DNA of 14,220 bases from JBCCFK01 sp965262315 (GCA_965262315.1 CBDHFJ010000082.1:1-14220), one strand, 5' to 3'. Counted from the first letter of the stretch, positions 1-5,981 are shown. A program made the numbers and translations. Notes: generated by a model from the sequence alone, not told the origin.

Positions 1-40
1 GTCGGGCGACTCGCCAATGGTTGTGCTGAACACCGATGCG

Positions 41-78
41 TCCCCTAAACGCCGGAACGGGGCCGCTTTGAGGCGGGT
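41..78 (+). repeat. Degenerate attC-like site 1
   Basis: The left arm TCCCCTAAACGCCGG (41-55) clearly matches the other sites. The right arm is poor: GGCCGCTTTGAGGCGGG (62-78) keeps a CTT core and can pair partly with the left arm through CCT/AGG and AAA/TTT. It may be a decayed or diverged copy. Confidence 0.35.
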
Positions 79-92
79 ATCGGGATTGGCGG

Positions 93-497
93 TCACGAGT
101 TGCTTCGCGGGCGGGCCACCGGGGCTGCACCGAAGTCGCCCTCAACCCAACCGTGGTACCAGCCACACATCCCGTTGCTGTCGAACAGCTCGAGCCCTTC
201 CGTCGAGCCAGATTCTCGGTCCTCCAACTCCACAGACAGGCTCACCGAGAGCCAGTGCCGTTCGTTCCAGAGTCCGCCCGTCACACCGTCGGCGACCATC
301 ATCAGCCCATACAAAGCATGGTTAGCGGCCTCAACCGCTACCTGTTGCTCGCGGTCGGTCAGGTCCGCAGGCATCTGGCCCAGCGCGTAGTCGCGGACGT
401 CATTGAGCAGAATGAAGCCCGCCGCATGTTCGATCCAATGGGATCGCGGCACCCCAGACTCGGGCGGGTCGGCCAGTTCGAATCGATGAGACGGCAT
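93..497 (-). CDS. Hypothetical protein, antisense cassette ORF
   Basis: This 134-residue protein lies in the first complete cassette and is the only cassette gene on the minus strand. The start is ATG at 497, chosen because CAGGA sits 8 nt upstream; an in-frame GTG at 515 would add six residues. It is soluble, acidic and Trp-rich, with no signal peptide or membrane segment. Notable stretches are HWIEHAAGFILLNDVRDYAL near residues 20-40 and NERHWLSVSLSVELEDRE in the middle, the latter probably a beta strand. I do not recognise the family and assign no function. Codon use favours this strand over the overlapping plus-strand ORFs, whose translations are rich in Arg, Pro and Ser as expected for shadows. 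A reversed cassette gene would need its own promoter. Confidence 0.6.
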   Translation of the reverse strand: MPSHRFELADPPESGVPRSHWIEHAAGFILLNDVRDYALGQMPADLTDREQQVAVEAANHALYGLMMVADGVTGGLWNERHWLSVSLSVELEDRESGSTEGLELFDSNGMCGWYHGWVEGDFGAAPVARPRSNS

Positions 498-529
498 GAC
501 CACATCCTGCCTCACGGTGGTGTAGTGCG

Positions 530-587
530 TCCCCTAACGCCGGGACTGGAACATTCTCCTCGGCGTCCCCTACCGGCACTTCGGGGA
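530..587 (+). repeat. attC-like site 2
   Basis: Left arm TCCCCTAACGCCGG (530-543); right arm CCGGCACTTCGGGGA (573-587). TCCCC pairs with GGGGA and GCCG with CGGC, leaving unpaired bases around the AAC/ACTT core, much like the R box, spacer and L box of attC. A second partial left arm, TCCCCTACCGG at 566-576, abuts the right arm, and ACGCCG (537-542) can also pair with CGGCGT (561-566), so alternative folds exist. Confidence 0.65.
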
Positions 588-611
588 TTGTCGCACGCGT
601 AACCTACGGCG

Positions 612-1016
612 GTGCTGGACAGCATGCGCGACGATGTCCCTGTGCGGCAGCTCGGCCAGTTCCGAGAGTTCTCGGGCAATGCAGCGACGGTGCTCAGTCT
701 GTCTTCTGCGATTGACCGATCGATGAGCGAACGGCTCCGCCGTCTCGTGGCCTTCTACCTCGTGCAAGGGCAGCCCGTCAGGCACACCATGGAACGCAGA
801 GATGACGTCCTCGACGGCGAACGGATCTACCTGTCCGGCGGCCTGCTCACCGATGGCGAGTGGTACTGGCGCTGCGACCTCGCGCACTACGTCCTCAAGT
901 ACGGGATGACGATGCCTGAGTCGTTTCTCGAGAACGCGGAAGCGAACGCCTGGACGCCTCCCCACCTCGCAGACGACCATTTGGCAGCGCTAGCCAAGCG
1001 AATCCGGACCGGTTAA
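612..1016 (+). CDS. Hypothetical cassette protein
   Basis: This is a 134-residue soluble protein. The start is GTG at 612, 25 nt past the preceding repeat; ATG at 624 is an alternative, and neither has a strong Shine-Dalgarno sequence. The C-terminal half reads LSGGLLTDGEWYWRCDLAHYVLKYGMTMPESFLENA (about residues 77-112). This aromatic, acidic block resembles small uncharacterised proteins often seen as accessory cargo, but I cannot name the family. There is no membrane segment, signal peptide or catalytic motif. Third-position GC is clearly high in this frame, supporting real coding. The stop TAA lies 7 nt before the next repeat, so the ORF fills its cassette. Function unknown. Confidence 0.65.
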   Translation: MLDSMRDDVPVRQLGQFREFSGNAATVLSLSSAIDRSMSERLRRLVAFYLVQGQPVRHTMERRDDVLDGERIYLSGGLLTDGEWYWRCDLAHYVLKYGMTMPESFLENAEANAWTPPHLADDHLAALAKRIRTG

Positions 1017-1023
1017 CGAATTC

Positions 1024-1047
1024 GTCCCCAAACGGCACTTCGGGGGT
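1024..1047 (+). repeat. Minimal attC-like site 3
   Basis: TCCCCAAA (1024-1031) is followed almost directly by the right arm CGGCACTTCGGGGGT (1033-1047). The left GCCG and the variable middle are missing, leaving a short hairpin of CCCC with GGGG. It looks like a deletion derivative. Confidence 0.5.
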
Positions 1048-1123
1048 GGTCGGTTTGGTCGCGCATGGAGGGCTATGTCGACCGGAGGCTCAGACCCGCG
1101 GGCTGGCCTACGCTGAGGGCGCG

Positions 1124-1432
1124 ATGGTTGCCAGAACAGGCAAGTGCAGAACTGCTGCGGCGGTGCTCGCAGTGTGGTGGGTGGTGACAGCTTGCGGCGG
1201 TAACGCGGGAACCGCCCGGATCCTGAGTTGGGAAAGCGACGGCAACTCGTTGAATGTTGCTGTCGACACGTGCGGCGCCGACCTCGCGATCGAGTCGCTC
1301 GTCGAGACCGACGACACAGTGGTGCTCACCATCGTGTACCAGAACGATGAGCGCGACGATGACTGCACCGACGGGATCTCTGTCCAACTGGCCCGACCCT
1401 TGGGTGAGCGCGTCGTCATCGACGCCGGTTAG
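1124..1432 (+). CDS. Small secreted lipoprotein (cassette gene)
   Basis: The start is ATG at 1124, chosen over an in-frame start at 1046 because GAGGG lies just upstream and the protein then begins with a proper signal peptide. The protein has 102 residues. The n-region has Arg and Lys, the hydrophobic core is AAAVLAVWWV, and the lipobox VTAC places the lipidated Cys at residue 24. The mature part is about 79 residues, probably all beta, with two further cysteines (DTCGADL and DDDCTDG) that could form a disulfide, then VQLARPLGERVVIDAG. Similar short C...DDC...PLG.R.V.D segments occur in small actinobacterial lipoproteins and exported proteins (from memory, unverified). It is probably anchored on the outer face of the membrane. 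Function unknown. Confidence 0.65.
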   Translation: MVARTGKCRTAAAVLAVWWVVTACGGNAGTARILSWESDGNSLNVAVDTCGADLAIESLVETDDTVVLTIVYQNDERDDDCTDGISVQLARPLGERVVIDAG

Positions 1433-1459
1433 CGGCGGCCTGCCCGGGGTCCTCGCCGC

Positions 1460-1508
1460 ATCCCGATATCGCCGTGATCAAGATGTCGCCGAGCGGCACT
1501 TCGGGGAT
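1460..1508 (+). repeat. attC-like site 4
   Basis: The left arm ATCCCGATATCGCCG (1460-1474) has diverged. The right arm CGGCACTTCGGGGAT (1494-1508) is intact. ATCCC pairs with GGGAT and GCCG with CGGC around a mismatched core. Confidence 0.55.
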
Positions 1509-1516
1509 GCACGTGG

Positions 1517-1792
1517 ATGAGGTGTGGCACCATCGACCACATGGCGCATGACCGCGATCAGCAAGATTCCGGCACGACCGAGCGGTCGCTGATCGACGCA
1601 AACGTTGACTATGGCCTGCTCTCGGGCTTCTTCGTCCGGGTCGACGTGGAGTTCCCGAAGCACTTTGGTTGGGGCGGCAGCGACGGTACGCCGGTGTCGG
1701 GCATGTTGTGCCTCGAACCAGACGAGGCGGAGGACTTCGCGCGGTTGCTGCTTCAGCGGGCAGCGGCTGCCCGTACCGAGAACGGCGGCTGA
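1517..1792 (+). CDS. Hypothetical small cassette protein
   Basis: This ORF encodes up to 91 residues. ATG at 1517 lies 9 nt after the repeat; ATG at 1541 (MAHDRDQQ) is an equally plausible start giving 83 residues, since neither has a good ribosome binding site. The middle, DYGLLSGFFVRVDVEFPKHFGWGGSDGTPVSGMLCLEPDEAEDF, looks like beta strands followed by an acidic helix, and LEPDEAEDFARLLLQRAAAAR forms a C-terminal amphipathic helix. There is no signal peptide or membrane segment. I do not recognise it. Unlike its neighbours it leaves a 167-nt stretch (1793-1959) before the next repeat, in which I see no convincing gene. Confidence 0.5.
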   Translation: MRCGTIDHMAHDRDQQDSGTTERSLIDANVDYGLLSGFFVRVDVEFPKHFGWGGSDGTPVSGMLCLEPDEAEDFARLLLQRAAAARTENGG

Positions 1793-1959
1793 GCGACCCG
1801 CCTTCCCGGCCGTAACAGTGCCGTCCGTATTGAGCACATGTGCGACGCCCGAAGCTCTCGCGCGCCAGGTTTCTTCGAGATCTCACGGCGGGTAACGGCC
1901 CGAGCTGCGAAGGAATACACCGAGCCTGCGCAGGTGTTCTCGCTAGACGTCGAGCGACC

Positions 1960-2007
1960 GTCCCCTAACGCCGGATCGGTGATGCCACCCAACGGCACTT
2001 CGGGGAC
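1960..2007 (+). repeat. attC-like site 5
   Basis: Left arm GTCCCCTAACGCCGG (1960-1974); right arm CGGCACTTCGGGGAC (1993-2007). The arms pair through GTCCCC/GGGGAC, AA/TT and GCCG/CGGC, with one mismatch and an unpaired AC in the core and an 18-nt central loop. It is among the cleanest copies. Confidence 0.7.
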
Positions 2008-2032
2008 GCGCAGCTCCAAGTAGAGTCCTCGG

Positions 2033-2359
2033 ATGGCGATCGGCCAGGACGAAGTTGCTAGCCTCGCCCGGCTCATCTGCGACAGCGCGCCAGCAGTGAG
2101 GGACGAGGGCGCTGAGCAAGCCGCGGACCTTGTGCCGGACATGAGCAATACCGAGGCCGAGACGGTAGCTGCGACGCTCGTGCGCGCTGCTGCGGCGGAG
2201 ACCGATGCCACGGCGGTGGAATCTCAGCTGAATGCACTCGCGAAGATCGCATTCACTCACGGGGTTCGCGAGGACGTCTTGGGCCCCGTCTTTGGCCTCA
2301 CTGGTCTCACTGGCTCGGCTGCAGAGCACCTCAGCGACCTTCGCTGCGAGACGTTCTAA
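2033..2359 (+). CDS. Hypothetical alpha-helical cassette protein
   Basis: This 108-residue protein starts at ATG 2033, 26 nt past the repeat, with only a weak purine stretch upstream. The sequence is Ala-, Glu- and Asp-rich and appears entirely helical, with repeated short helices such as DEVASLARLICDSAPAVRD, TEAETVAATLVRAAAAE and AVESQLNALAKIAF. This hints at a HEAT-like or small helical-bundle fold, but no specific family motif is visible. It is acidic and probably cytoplasmic. The stop lies 7 nt before the next repeat. Function unknown; a regulatory, adaptor or immunity role is possible but unsupported. Confidence 0.6.
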   Translation: MAIGQDEVASLARLICDSAPAVRDEGAEQAADLVPDMSNTEAETVAATLVRAAAAETDATAVESQLNALAKIAFTHGVREDVLGPVFGLTGLTGSAAEHLSDLRCETF

Positions 2360-2366
2360 GCGAACC

Positions 2367-2403
2367 ACCCCCAACCAACGTCTCAGAACGGCACTTCGGG
2401 GAT
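2367..2403 (+). repeat. attC-like site 6
   Basis: The left arm ACCCCCAACCAACG (2367-2380) is diverged. The right arm CGGCACTTCGGGGAT (2389-2403) is intact, with only 8 nt between them. An ATG at 2402, in frame with the ankyrin ORF, is formed by the right end of the repeat. Confidence 0.55.
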
Positions 2404-2443
2404 GGTTGCCCGGCCGGACGGGCTGTGCGCAAGACTGATTGTC

Positions 2444-2845
2444 GTGGAGCCAGATCAAGACGGGCGGACGCCCTTGCACCGCGCAGCACACGAGGCGTGC
2501 CTGGCGGATCTGATCTCGGCCCTCGACGCTGGAGCCGACCCCTCAGCGGCAGACCGCTCAGGCTGGACACCCTTGCACTTCGCCGCTCAAGCTCAAGCCG
2601 CAAACGCAGCAACCGCCCTGATCGAAGCCGGAGCAGAGGTCGACGCTCAAGACGTGCACGGCAAGACGCCGCTCGCCGTCGCTCTCTTCAACGTCAGAGA
2701 CGGAGACGGCGAGATCATCAGCGTCCTGATCGCGTCCGGAGCCTCCCCCGACGTACAGAACCATGCCGGCGTGTCTCCCCGCGACCTCGCAGATCTAGTC
2801 GCGAACTACGACCTGAAACGGCACCTGCCTCCCCCCGCCGGCTGA
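2444..2845 (+). CDS. Ankyrin-repeat protein (cassette gene)
   Basis: With GTG at 2444 the protein has 133 residues and begins MEPDQDGRTPLHRAA, a typical first ankyrin repeat. An in-frame ATG at 2402 would add 14 unrelated residues and lies inside the recombination-like repeat, so I favour 2444, though neither start has a clear ribosome binding site. About three and a half repeats are visible: DGRTPLHRAAHE...LDAGADPSAAD (5-37), SGWTPLHFAAQ...IEAGAEVDAQD (39-70), HGKTPLAVAL...IASGASPDVQN (72-106) and a capping AGVSPRDLADL (108-118). Ankyrin repeats bind proteins; the partner is unknown. There is no signal peptide or membrane segment. The stop lies 2 nt before the next repeat, the tightest fit in the array. 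Family assignment is firm. Confidence 0.85.
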   Translation: MEPDQDGRTPLHRAAHEACLADLISALDAGADPSAADRSGWTPLHFAAQAQAANAATALIEAGAEVDAQDVHGKTPLAVALFNVRDGDGEIISVLIASGASPDVQNHAGVSPRDLADLVANYDLKRHLPPPAG

Positions 2846-2847
2846 TC

Positions 2848-2893
2848 ATCCCCGAACGCCGGTTCGGAGTGCCCCGAACGGCACTTCGGGGAT
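2848..2893 (+). repeat. attC-like site 7 (best copy)
   Basis: Left arm ATCCCCGAACGCCGG (2848-2862); right arm CGGCACTTCGGGGAT (2879-2893). ATCCCCGAA pairs perfectly with TTCGGGGAT, then C faces AC unpaired, then GCC pairs with GGC. Inside, GTTCGG pairs with CCGAAC. An alternative internal hairpin AGTGCC/GGCACT is possible. The pattern of long stem, unpaired spacer, short stem and terminal hairpin mirrors a folded attC strand. Confidence 0.7.
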
Positions 2894-2910
2894 GCAGCTA
2901 CCGTCATCGG

Positions 2911-3123
2911 ATGGCGCGGCGTGGTTGGCCCTGGGACCGCAATCTCAACCTGATTGTGAGAGGCGGGCTTCTGGGGGTTGTGATGCTGTTCGGCGTCGTA
3001 GCTGCCGCGGTTAGCGGGGATTGGGGATTCGCCATCATCTCTGTCATCGGCGCAGTGTCGATGGCGTTGTTCGTATGGCTGGGGTGGTCTGGACTTCGCG
3101 ATCGCTCGGCTTCTCCAGACTGA
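2911..3123 (+). CDS. Small two-helix membrane protein (cassette gene)
   Basis: This 70-residue protein starts at ATG 2911, 17 nt after the repeat. The N-terminus MARRGWPWDRNLNLIVRGG is basic and aromatic. Two hydrophobic helices follow: LLGVVMLFGVVAAAV (about 20-34) and FAIISVIGAVSMALFVWLGW (40-59), then a charged tail GLRDRSASPD. This predicts an integral membrane protein with both ends on the cytoplasmic side. No family is recognised and no catalytic residues are evident. The stop TGA lies 15 nt before the last repeat. Single-gene cassettes encoding tiny membrane proteins are common in large integrons, but the role here is unknown. Confidence 0.65.
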   Translation: MARRGWPWDRNLNLIVRGGLLGVVMLFGVVAAAVSGDWGFAIISVIGAVSMALFVWLGWSGLRDRSASPD

Positions 3124-3138
3124 GTGCCGCCCGCGACC

Positions 3139-3254
3139 ATCCCCGAACGCCGGCTATGTGACACCGAATGTCCCGCGGGCACGCATTGCAGTCGTCAGGC
3201 CCATGATGTACCGGTCACCGTGTCCCGGAGCCGCCAATCAGGCACTTCGGCAAC
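3139..3254 (+). repeat. Long terminal attC-like site 8
   Basis: The left arm ATCCCCGAACGCCGG (3139-3153) is identical to that of site 7. The candidate right arm AGGCACTTCGGCAAC (3240-3254) keeps GGCACTTCGG but loses the GGGGAT end. The central part is about 86 nt, far longer than in the other copies. It probably marks the right edge of the array. Confidence 0.45.
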
Positions 3255-3263
3255 GATTCGCGA

Positions 3264-3506
3264 TTGGGAACGTCGACCCTACGCACCAGTGTCGCCAAAT
3301 ACGCTGAGCGCATAGTGAAGCCGACCACGTCCGAGGCCAGCGATCGCTGGGGCAATGCTCCTCCGGCTGAGCCGAGCGTCGAGGACTTGGAACGTCACGC
3401 AGATCGGCTGGAGGTCGTCCCGGATGCTCGGCTGGCACCGGAGACGATCAACCGGGTATCGACCGACGACCTCGAGCAGCGACGGTTGCGTGCCATGGGT
3501 CGGTGA
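3264..3506 (+). CDS. Weak hypothetical ORF at the array junction
   Basis: This ORF has up to 80 residues from TTG at 3264, or 62 from GTG at 3318, with no ribosome binding site for either. The second half, PSVEDLERHADRLEVVPDARLAPETINRVSTDDLEQRRLRAMGR, has plausible composition and high third-position GC, so it may be a real coding tail. It follows the last repeat, so it could be an additional cassette gene without a closing site, a fragment of a chromosomal gene cut by array insertion, or chance. No domain is recognised. It is separated from the hydrolase operon by about 140 nt. Confidence 0.35.
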   Translation: MGTSTLRTSVAKYAERIVKPTTSEASDRWGNAPPAEPSVEDLERHADRLEVVPDARLAPETINRVSTDDLEQRRLRAMGR

Positions 3507-3620
3507 GTCGACCGGTTCGGGTGTGAGCAGCCGTCGCCGTCGACATCTGGCCCGAGGGATTCCCGGAGTTGACTGAGTAGCACGCACCGGGCCGGTCCCC
3601 TCAGGTAGGCCCACCTCGTG

Positions 3621-3640
3621 ACCATACGCCAGGGTATGGT
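3621..3640. promoter_or_regulatory. Operator palindrome, left operon
   Basis: ACCATACGCCAGGGTATGGT; with the flanking G and C, arms GACCATAC (3620-3627) and GTATGGTC (3634-3641) are perfect over 8 bp around a 6-bp centre. It matches the palindrome at 7355-7374 in 18 of 20 positions. It ends 7 nt before GTG 3648. TATGGT (3635-3640) fits an actinobacterial TAnnnT -10 box for a leaderless start there, so a bound repressor would block the promoter. The TetR gene two genes downstream is the likely binder (inference). Confidence 0.7.
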
Positions 3641-3647
3641 CGGGGGC

Positions 3648-4568
3648 GTGAGCATCGCACCGCCAGAGCATCTCAGCACCGAGGCCCAGGCACACCTGGC
3701 CGATCCACCACCACCGCTGGTGGGCTTCGACGCCACCGATCCTGTCGCCGTGGCCGAACTCCGAGCCGAACTGCACCCCGAGTGGGAGGCGGCCAACGAG
3801 GCGATTCCCGGCTCGTGGGCGCATCGCGCAGACACCATCGCCGGTGTCCCGGTCGTCTGGTTCGCCGGCGGTGCTGCCGCCTTCGATTCCACCCAGGTGC
3901 TGGTGCATCTCCACGGGGGCGCCTACTTCCTCGGTGGCCCCATGACGAACGCCGTGATCCCGGTTCCCATCGCCCAGCGCACCGAGCTGCCGGTGGTGTC
4001 CATCGACTATCGCCTCGCGCCGGAGCACCGTTGCCCGGCCGCCGTGGAAGACGTCACCGCGGTCATCGCCGAGCTGGCGAACGACCGCGAGGTCCAGGGC
4101 CTGTTCGGCGAATCGGCCGGTGGAGGGCTCGCGGTCGCCGCCACCGTCGCGCTGCGGGATTCGGGCGCTGCGCTGCCCCGGCGACTCGGCCTGCTGTCGC
4201 CATGGGTCGACCTGACCTGTTCGGGGGACACCTACCAGACGCTCGCTGGCGTCGATCCCGACTTCCCGGAGCCGGCCGACCCGCCGGTCTGGGCGTCGGC
4301 GTACGCCGGTGAGCTCACCGCCGACCCGCAGGCCTCGCCCTTGTTCGCGGACCTCCACGACCTGCCGCCGACCCTCATCCAGGTGGGCGGCCGCGAGATT
4401 CTCCTGTCGGACTCCTGCCGACTCCAACAGGCACTGACCGACGCCGGATGCGACGCCACCCTCGACATCTGGGACGGCCTGTGGCACGTCTGGCAGATGT
4501 TCCCGCACGTCCCCGAAGCCAACCGGGCCCTCGATGAGCTCGCGGCGTTCCTCGTCCCCACCGACTGA
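3648..4568 (+). CDS. Alpha/beta hydrolase, hormone-sensitive lipase type esterase
   Basis: This 306-residue cytoplasmic esterase belongs to the HSL (bacterial family IV) group. It has the oxyanion motif HGG (89-91), the YRLAPEHRCPAA block (121-132), the nucleophile elbow GESAGGG with Ser156, probable acid Asp255 (LLSD) and His280 (LWHVW). Length is normal for the family. GTG at 3648 was chosen over the in-frame GTG at 3618 because the earlier start precedes the operator, and because MSIAPPEHLS aligns with the start of the paralogue at 9654 (MIPPPTHLSP). It would hydrolyse an ester or lactone of small to medium size. It is first in an operon with an SDR (10 nt gap) and a TetR regulator. An esterase next to oxidoreductases suggests it cleaves an oxidised intermediate; the substrate is unknown. 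Confidence 0.88.
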   Translation: MSIAPPEHLSTEAQAHLADPPPPLVGFDATDPVAVAELRAELHPEWEAANEAIPGSWAHRADTIAGVPVVWFAGGAAAFDSTQVLVHLHGGAYFLGGPMTNAVIPVPIAQRTELPVVSIDYRLAPEHRCPAAVEDVTAVIAELANDREVQGLFGESAGGGLAVAATVALRDSGAALPRRLGLLSPWVDLTCSGDTYQTLAGVDPDFPEPADPPVWASAYAGELTADPQASPLFADLHDLPPTLIQVGGREILLSDSCRLQQALTDAGCDATLDIWDGLWHVWQMFPHVPEANRALDELAAFLVPTD

Positions 4569-4578
4569 TCGGATCCCC

Positions 4579-5427
4579 ATGTCCCTGACCCCGTTCCCCC
4601 TGGACAGCAAGGTCGCCGTGATCACCGGCGCGGCCGGAGGCATCGGCCTCGGCATGGCACGCGCCGCGATCGCCCACGGCATGCGCGTCACCATCTCCGA
4701 CGTCGACGGTGCCCGTGCGGCCGAGGCCGCCGACGCGCTCGCCGCCGGAGGCGCCACCGTCACGTCGCACGCGTGCGACGTCCGCGATCTCACACAGGTC
4801 GAGGCGCTGCGCGATGCCGCCATCGACGACCACGGCCGCGTGGACCTCGTCTGCAACAACGCCGGCGTCGGCTTGGCGCGACCCCTCCCCGACTGCACCG
4901 ACGCCGACTGGAACCTCCTGTTCGACGTGAACGTCACCGGCGTGGTCAACGGCGTCCGGGCCTTCCTCCCCACCTTCATCGCCCAGGGTTCGGGACACAT
5001 CAGCGCCACGGCCTCGCTCTCGGGCCTGATCGGCGATCCCGACCTGACCGTGTACAACACCTCCAAGTTCGCGGTCGTCGGTCTCATGGAGGCCACTGCC
5101 CAGGAGATGCGACGAGACCACCCCGGCATCACGGCGTCGGTGCTGTGCCCGGGGCCCGTCGCCACCGACCTGATCGCCTCGTCGGCCAAGCAGCTCGCCG
5201 ACAGCGGGTCCGGGAGCTCGGAGCTGGACGAAGCCGTCGGTGAGTACCTGGCCCGCGGCCTGCACCCCGACGACGTGGGCCGCATCGCCATCGACGGCAT
5301 CGCGGAGGGACGCTTCTGGCTGCTCCCCCACGCCGAGCTCACCTTCGAGCTCCTCGACGAGCGCCTGGATGCAATGAAACGGGGCGAGCTCGCCGCGCCC
5401 GAGGACGACTGGACCGACCAGACGTGA
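4579..5427 (+). CDS. SDR family NAD(P)-dependent oxidoreductase
   Basis: This 282-residue classical short-chain dehydrogenase interconverts an alcohol and a ketone in the cytoplasm. It has the cofactor motif TGAAGGIG (16-23), Asp41 at the end of the second strand (favouring NAD over NADP), NNAG (93-96), and catalytic Ser146, Tyr159 and Lys163 (YNTSK). The C-terminus is extended by about 30 residues compared with minimal SDRs. ATG at 4579 was chosen because it directly precedes the Rossmann fold and follows the hydrolase stop by 10 nt. Its last four bases overlap the start of the TetR gene. It is less similar to the other two SDRs here than they are to each other. Substrate unknown. Confidence 0.9.
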   Translation: MSLTPFPLDSKVAVITGAAGGIGLGMARAAIAHGMRVTISDVDGARAAEAADALAAGGATVTSHACDVRDLTQVEALRDAAIDDHGRVDLVCNNAGVGLARPLPDCTDADWNLLFDVNVTGVVNGVRAFLPTFIAQGSGHISATASLSGLIGDPDLTVYNTSKFAVVGLMEATAQEMRRDHPGITASVLCPGPVATDLIASSAKQLADSGSGSSELDEAVGEYLARGLHPDDVGRIAIDGIAEGRFWLLPHAELTFELLDERLDAMKRGELAAPEDDWTDQT

Positions 5428-5981
5428 CCGACACCAAGCCCCGCCTCTCTCGGGCGAACTGGCTGGATGCGGCGCTGGCCGCCATGGCGGCCCAGGGCAC
5501 CACCGGCGTGAACGTCGAGCAGCTCGCCCGGTCGCTCGGGGCCACCAAGGGCAGCTTCTACCACCACTTCGAGAACCGCGATGCACTGCTGGAGGCGGCA
5601 CTCGAGCGGTTCGCGGAGATCGTGGAAGGCGACCTCGAGGCCGCGGCCACGATCACCGATCCGCGAGAACGAATCATCGAGGGATCGGTGGTGGGCATCG
5701 GGACTGCGCTCGACGGATTCGTCGACCTCGCGCTGAGCGCCAGCGCCGACGACACCGTGGTCGCGGCAGCATTGCGACGGATCACCGACCTCCGACTCGC
5801 GTGGCTCACGGCCGCGCTGATGGAGGGTGGGATCTCCGAGGCCGAGGCTCGTTCTCGCGCCGAAGCCGGCCTGGCCACGTACCTCGGCCTGTTCCACCTC
5901 CAGCGCGTCCAGGGCCGCCGTTTCGATGACGACCACCTCCGATCCCAGGTGGTCCGAGCCGTCGACGGAATGTTCGACTGA
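5424..5981 (+). CDS. TetR family transcriptional regulator
   Basis: This 185-residue regulator has an N-terminal helix-turn-helix at about residues 26-50 (TTGVNVEQLARSLGATKGSFYHHF), where GATKGSFYHHF is the typical TetR recognition-helix region. A variable, helical ligand-binding domain follows. The start is GTG at 5424, overlapping the SDR stop in GTGA, so it is probably translationally coupled. It is last in the hydrolase-SDR-TetR operon. The two 20-bp palindromes in this window lie at the promoter of its own operon and between the divergent SDR and monooxygenase operons. It is therefore likely autoregulated and controls all three units, with release by a pathway compound. Binding is inferred, not shown. 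It converges with the SnoaL-like gene. Confidence 0.92.
   Translation: MTDTKPRLSRANWLDAALAAMAAQGTTGVNVEQLARSLGATKGSFYHHFENRDALLEAALERFAEIVEGDLEAAATITDPRERIIEGSVVGIGTALDGFVDLALSASADDTVVAAALRRITDLRLAWLTAALMEGGISEAEARSRAEAGLATYLGLFHLQRVQGRRFDDDHLRSQVVRAVDGMFD

Larger units (their letters stand above)
1..3254 (+). mobile_element. Integron-like array of seven small gene cassettes separated by attC-like repeats
   Basis: Eight related inverted-repeat sites (41-78, 530-587, 1024-1047, 1460-1508, 1960-2007, 2367-2403, 2848-2893, 3139-3254) divide this region into units of about 360-510 bp, each with one short ORF. Six ORFs run rightward and most end 2-30 nt before the next site, as in integron cassettes where attC closes the 3' end. 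Six right arms share CGGCACTTCGGGG; left arms are looser. The core departs from integron consensus (CTT instead of GTT), and no integrase is visible, so this is either the distal part of an integron, a cassette cluster lacking an integrase, or a different recombination system with the same logic. The polarity puts any integrase and attI to the left of position 1. Bases 1-29 may be the tail of an earlier cassette gene. Confidence 0.6.

Noticed and set aside
1793..1959. Extra small gene between the fourth ORF and the next repeat, including the frame 1838-2023
   Set aside because: That frame runs straight through the repeat at 1960-2007 and has poor composition; no ribosome site was seen.
530..2893. 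Repeats as ordinary rho-independent terminators or REP elements
   Set aside because: There are no T-tracts; the right arm is conserved in sequence and not just in pairing; and repeats alternate one-to-one with unrelated ORFs. A secondary role as terminators remains possible.
1..3254. CRISPR array
   Set aside because: The repeats are imperfect, vary in length, and are separated by 360-510 bp units that contain genes.
3569..3597. TTGACT (3569-3574) as the -35 box of the left operon
   Set aside because: No -10-like hexamer lies at the expected spacing; the TAnnnT box inside the operator fits better.
3279..5936. 885-codon open frame on the minus strand across the left operon
   Set aside because: It is antisense to three genes with clear family motifs and its translation is low-complexity, rich in Arg, Ser and Pro. 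It is a GC-rich shadow frame.
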